NCBI RefSeq assembly: GCF_010894455.1
Contig: NZ_JAAIXY010000011.1
Location: 186,001-250,000, forward strand
Reading direction: 5' to 3'
DNA: 64,000 nucleotides
From: Myxococcus eversor
Lineage (GTDB): Bacteria; Myxococcota; Myxococcia; Myxococcales; Myxococcaceae
Part shown: positions 63,384 to 64,000 of the stretch, one piece after another
Position numbering within the stretch: position 1 is the stretch's first letter
How the letters are laid out: the number at the start of each line of letters is the position of its first letter
Made by a program: the position numbers and the translations under genes
The notes under the pieces: model-generated
Databases searched by the model: none
Told to the model about the DNA's origin: nothing
What the model saw: only the letters and a program-made list of their open reading frames with translations

Positions 63384-64000
63384 GTACGTCCGTGCCGGGA
63401 GCTCCGGTGGCCATGGTGAAGCCTCGGCCCACGGTGAAGACGTGGTTGATGGCGGTCCGCCCCAAGACGCTGACGGCGGCGCTGGTGCCGGTGCTGGTGG
63501 GGACGACGCTCGCGTTCGGTCTGGGCGTGGGGCGCATCGTCCCGGCGCTGGCGGCGCTCTTGGGCGCGGTGCTCATCCAGATCGGCACCAACTTCATCAA
63601 CGACTACTACGACTTCAAGAAGGGCGCGGACACGCACGAGCGGCTCGGGCCGGTGCGAGTCACGCAGAGCGGGCTCATCGCGCCGGGCACGGTGCTGCTG
63701 GGCGCGGCGATCTGCTTCGGCCTGGCGACGGCGGTGGGGGCGTACCTCGTGGCGGTGGGCGGCTGGCCCATCGTCGCGATTGGCCTCGCGTCTCTCCTCT
63801 GTGGCTACGCGTACACGGGCGGGCCGTTCCCCCTGGGTTACAACGGCCTGGGCGACCTCTTCGTCTTCATCTTCTTCGGGCTCGTCGCGGTGACGGGGAC
63901 CTTCTACGTGCAGGCCGGCACGGTGCATGCGGCGGCGTGGTGGGCGGCCATCCCCGTGGGCGCGAGCGGCACCATGCTCATCGTCGTCAACAACCTGCGG
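63380..64000 (+). CDS. menA: 1,4-dihydroxy-2-naphthoate polyprenyltransferase (MenA), 3' end cut by window
   Basis: The first 207 codons of a UbiA-family membrane prenyltransferase attaching the isoprenoid chain to DHNA. The GTG start is fixed by the GTGA overlap with menH. The N-terminus is followed by AVRPKTLTAALVPVLVGT, hydrophobic helices, and the first Asp-rich motif NFINDYYDFKKGADTHERLGP with RVTQSGLI, typical of MenA. Further helices follow (LASLLCGYAYTGGPFPLGY, LFVFIFFGLVAVTGTFYV). The second Asp motif region and the C-terminus are beyond base 64000. Confidence 0.95.
   Translation, partial: MSTSVPGAPVAMVKPRPTVKTWLMAVRPKTLTAALVPVLVGTTLAFGLGVGRIVPALAALLGAVLIQIGTNFINDYYDFKKGADTHERLGPVRVTQSGLIAPGTVLLGAAICFGLATAVGAYLVAVGGWPIVAIGLASLLCGYAYTGGPFPLGYNGLGDLFVFIFFGLVAVTGTFYVQAGTVHAAAWWAAIPVGASGTMLIVVNNLR

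Overview
The window is high-GC DNA from a myxobacterium, most likely the Myxococcus/Corallococcus/Archangium group (Myxococcota, Cystobacterineae). The evidence is strong G/C bias at third codon positions, many secreted repeat proteins (IPT/TIG, RCC1, Kelch, Asp-Gly repeats) with lipoprotein signals, GTG and TTG starts, 4-nt ATGA/GTGA gene overlaps, and menaquinone rather than ubiquinone genes. The assignment is inferred from content; no 16S gene is present.

Region 1 (1-30.7 kb) is accessory and surface-related. It opens with most of a giant gene (more than 7,200 codons, 5' end outside the window) for a secreted protein of IPT/TIG, LVIVD-type propeller and Ig-like domains with a Cys/Asp-rich tail. 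Next come a small lipoprotein, an unrecognised 371-aa protein, a DUF6289-like secreted peptide, a tRNA-Arg(CCU) with its own promoter and hairpins, an RCC1-repeat lipoprotein broken by one frameshift, a TetR regulator with an MFS transporter and a clear palindromic operator candidate, and a Kelch/Cys-rich lipoprotein.

Region 2 (30.7-51 kb) is mostly housekeeping: CCA-adding/poly(A) polymerase, mnmA, a lipoprotein, an HU/IHF-like protein, a SPOR protein, a mannose-phosphate-isomerase-type cupin, an Asp-Gly-repeat lipoprotein, an RHH regulator followed by UDP-glucuronate decarboxylase and a second sugar-nucleotide epimerase, lepA-lepB, pyrB-pyrC-carA plus a conserved hypothetical, pyruvate kinase, a bifunctional nuclease, an acidic zinc-ribbon protein and a long-chain acyl-CoA synthetase. 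Between pyk and the nuclease gene lies a candidate small RNA with a consensus promoter, several hairpins and a terminator-like stem.

Region 3 (51-64 kb) is organised around chorismate. A leftward operon (DAHP synthase, menG/ubiE, aroK, an aroD-aroE fusion, aroC, aroB, aroA, with citrate synthase behind it) makes chorismate. A rightward operon (menF, menD, menH, menA, cut by the window end) turns chorismate into menaquinone. The two diverge from a short control region with a good sigma70-type promoter and a perfect 8+8 palindrome. menG, the last methyltransferase of menaquinone synthesis, sits inside the aro operon, which ties the two pathways together.
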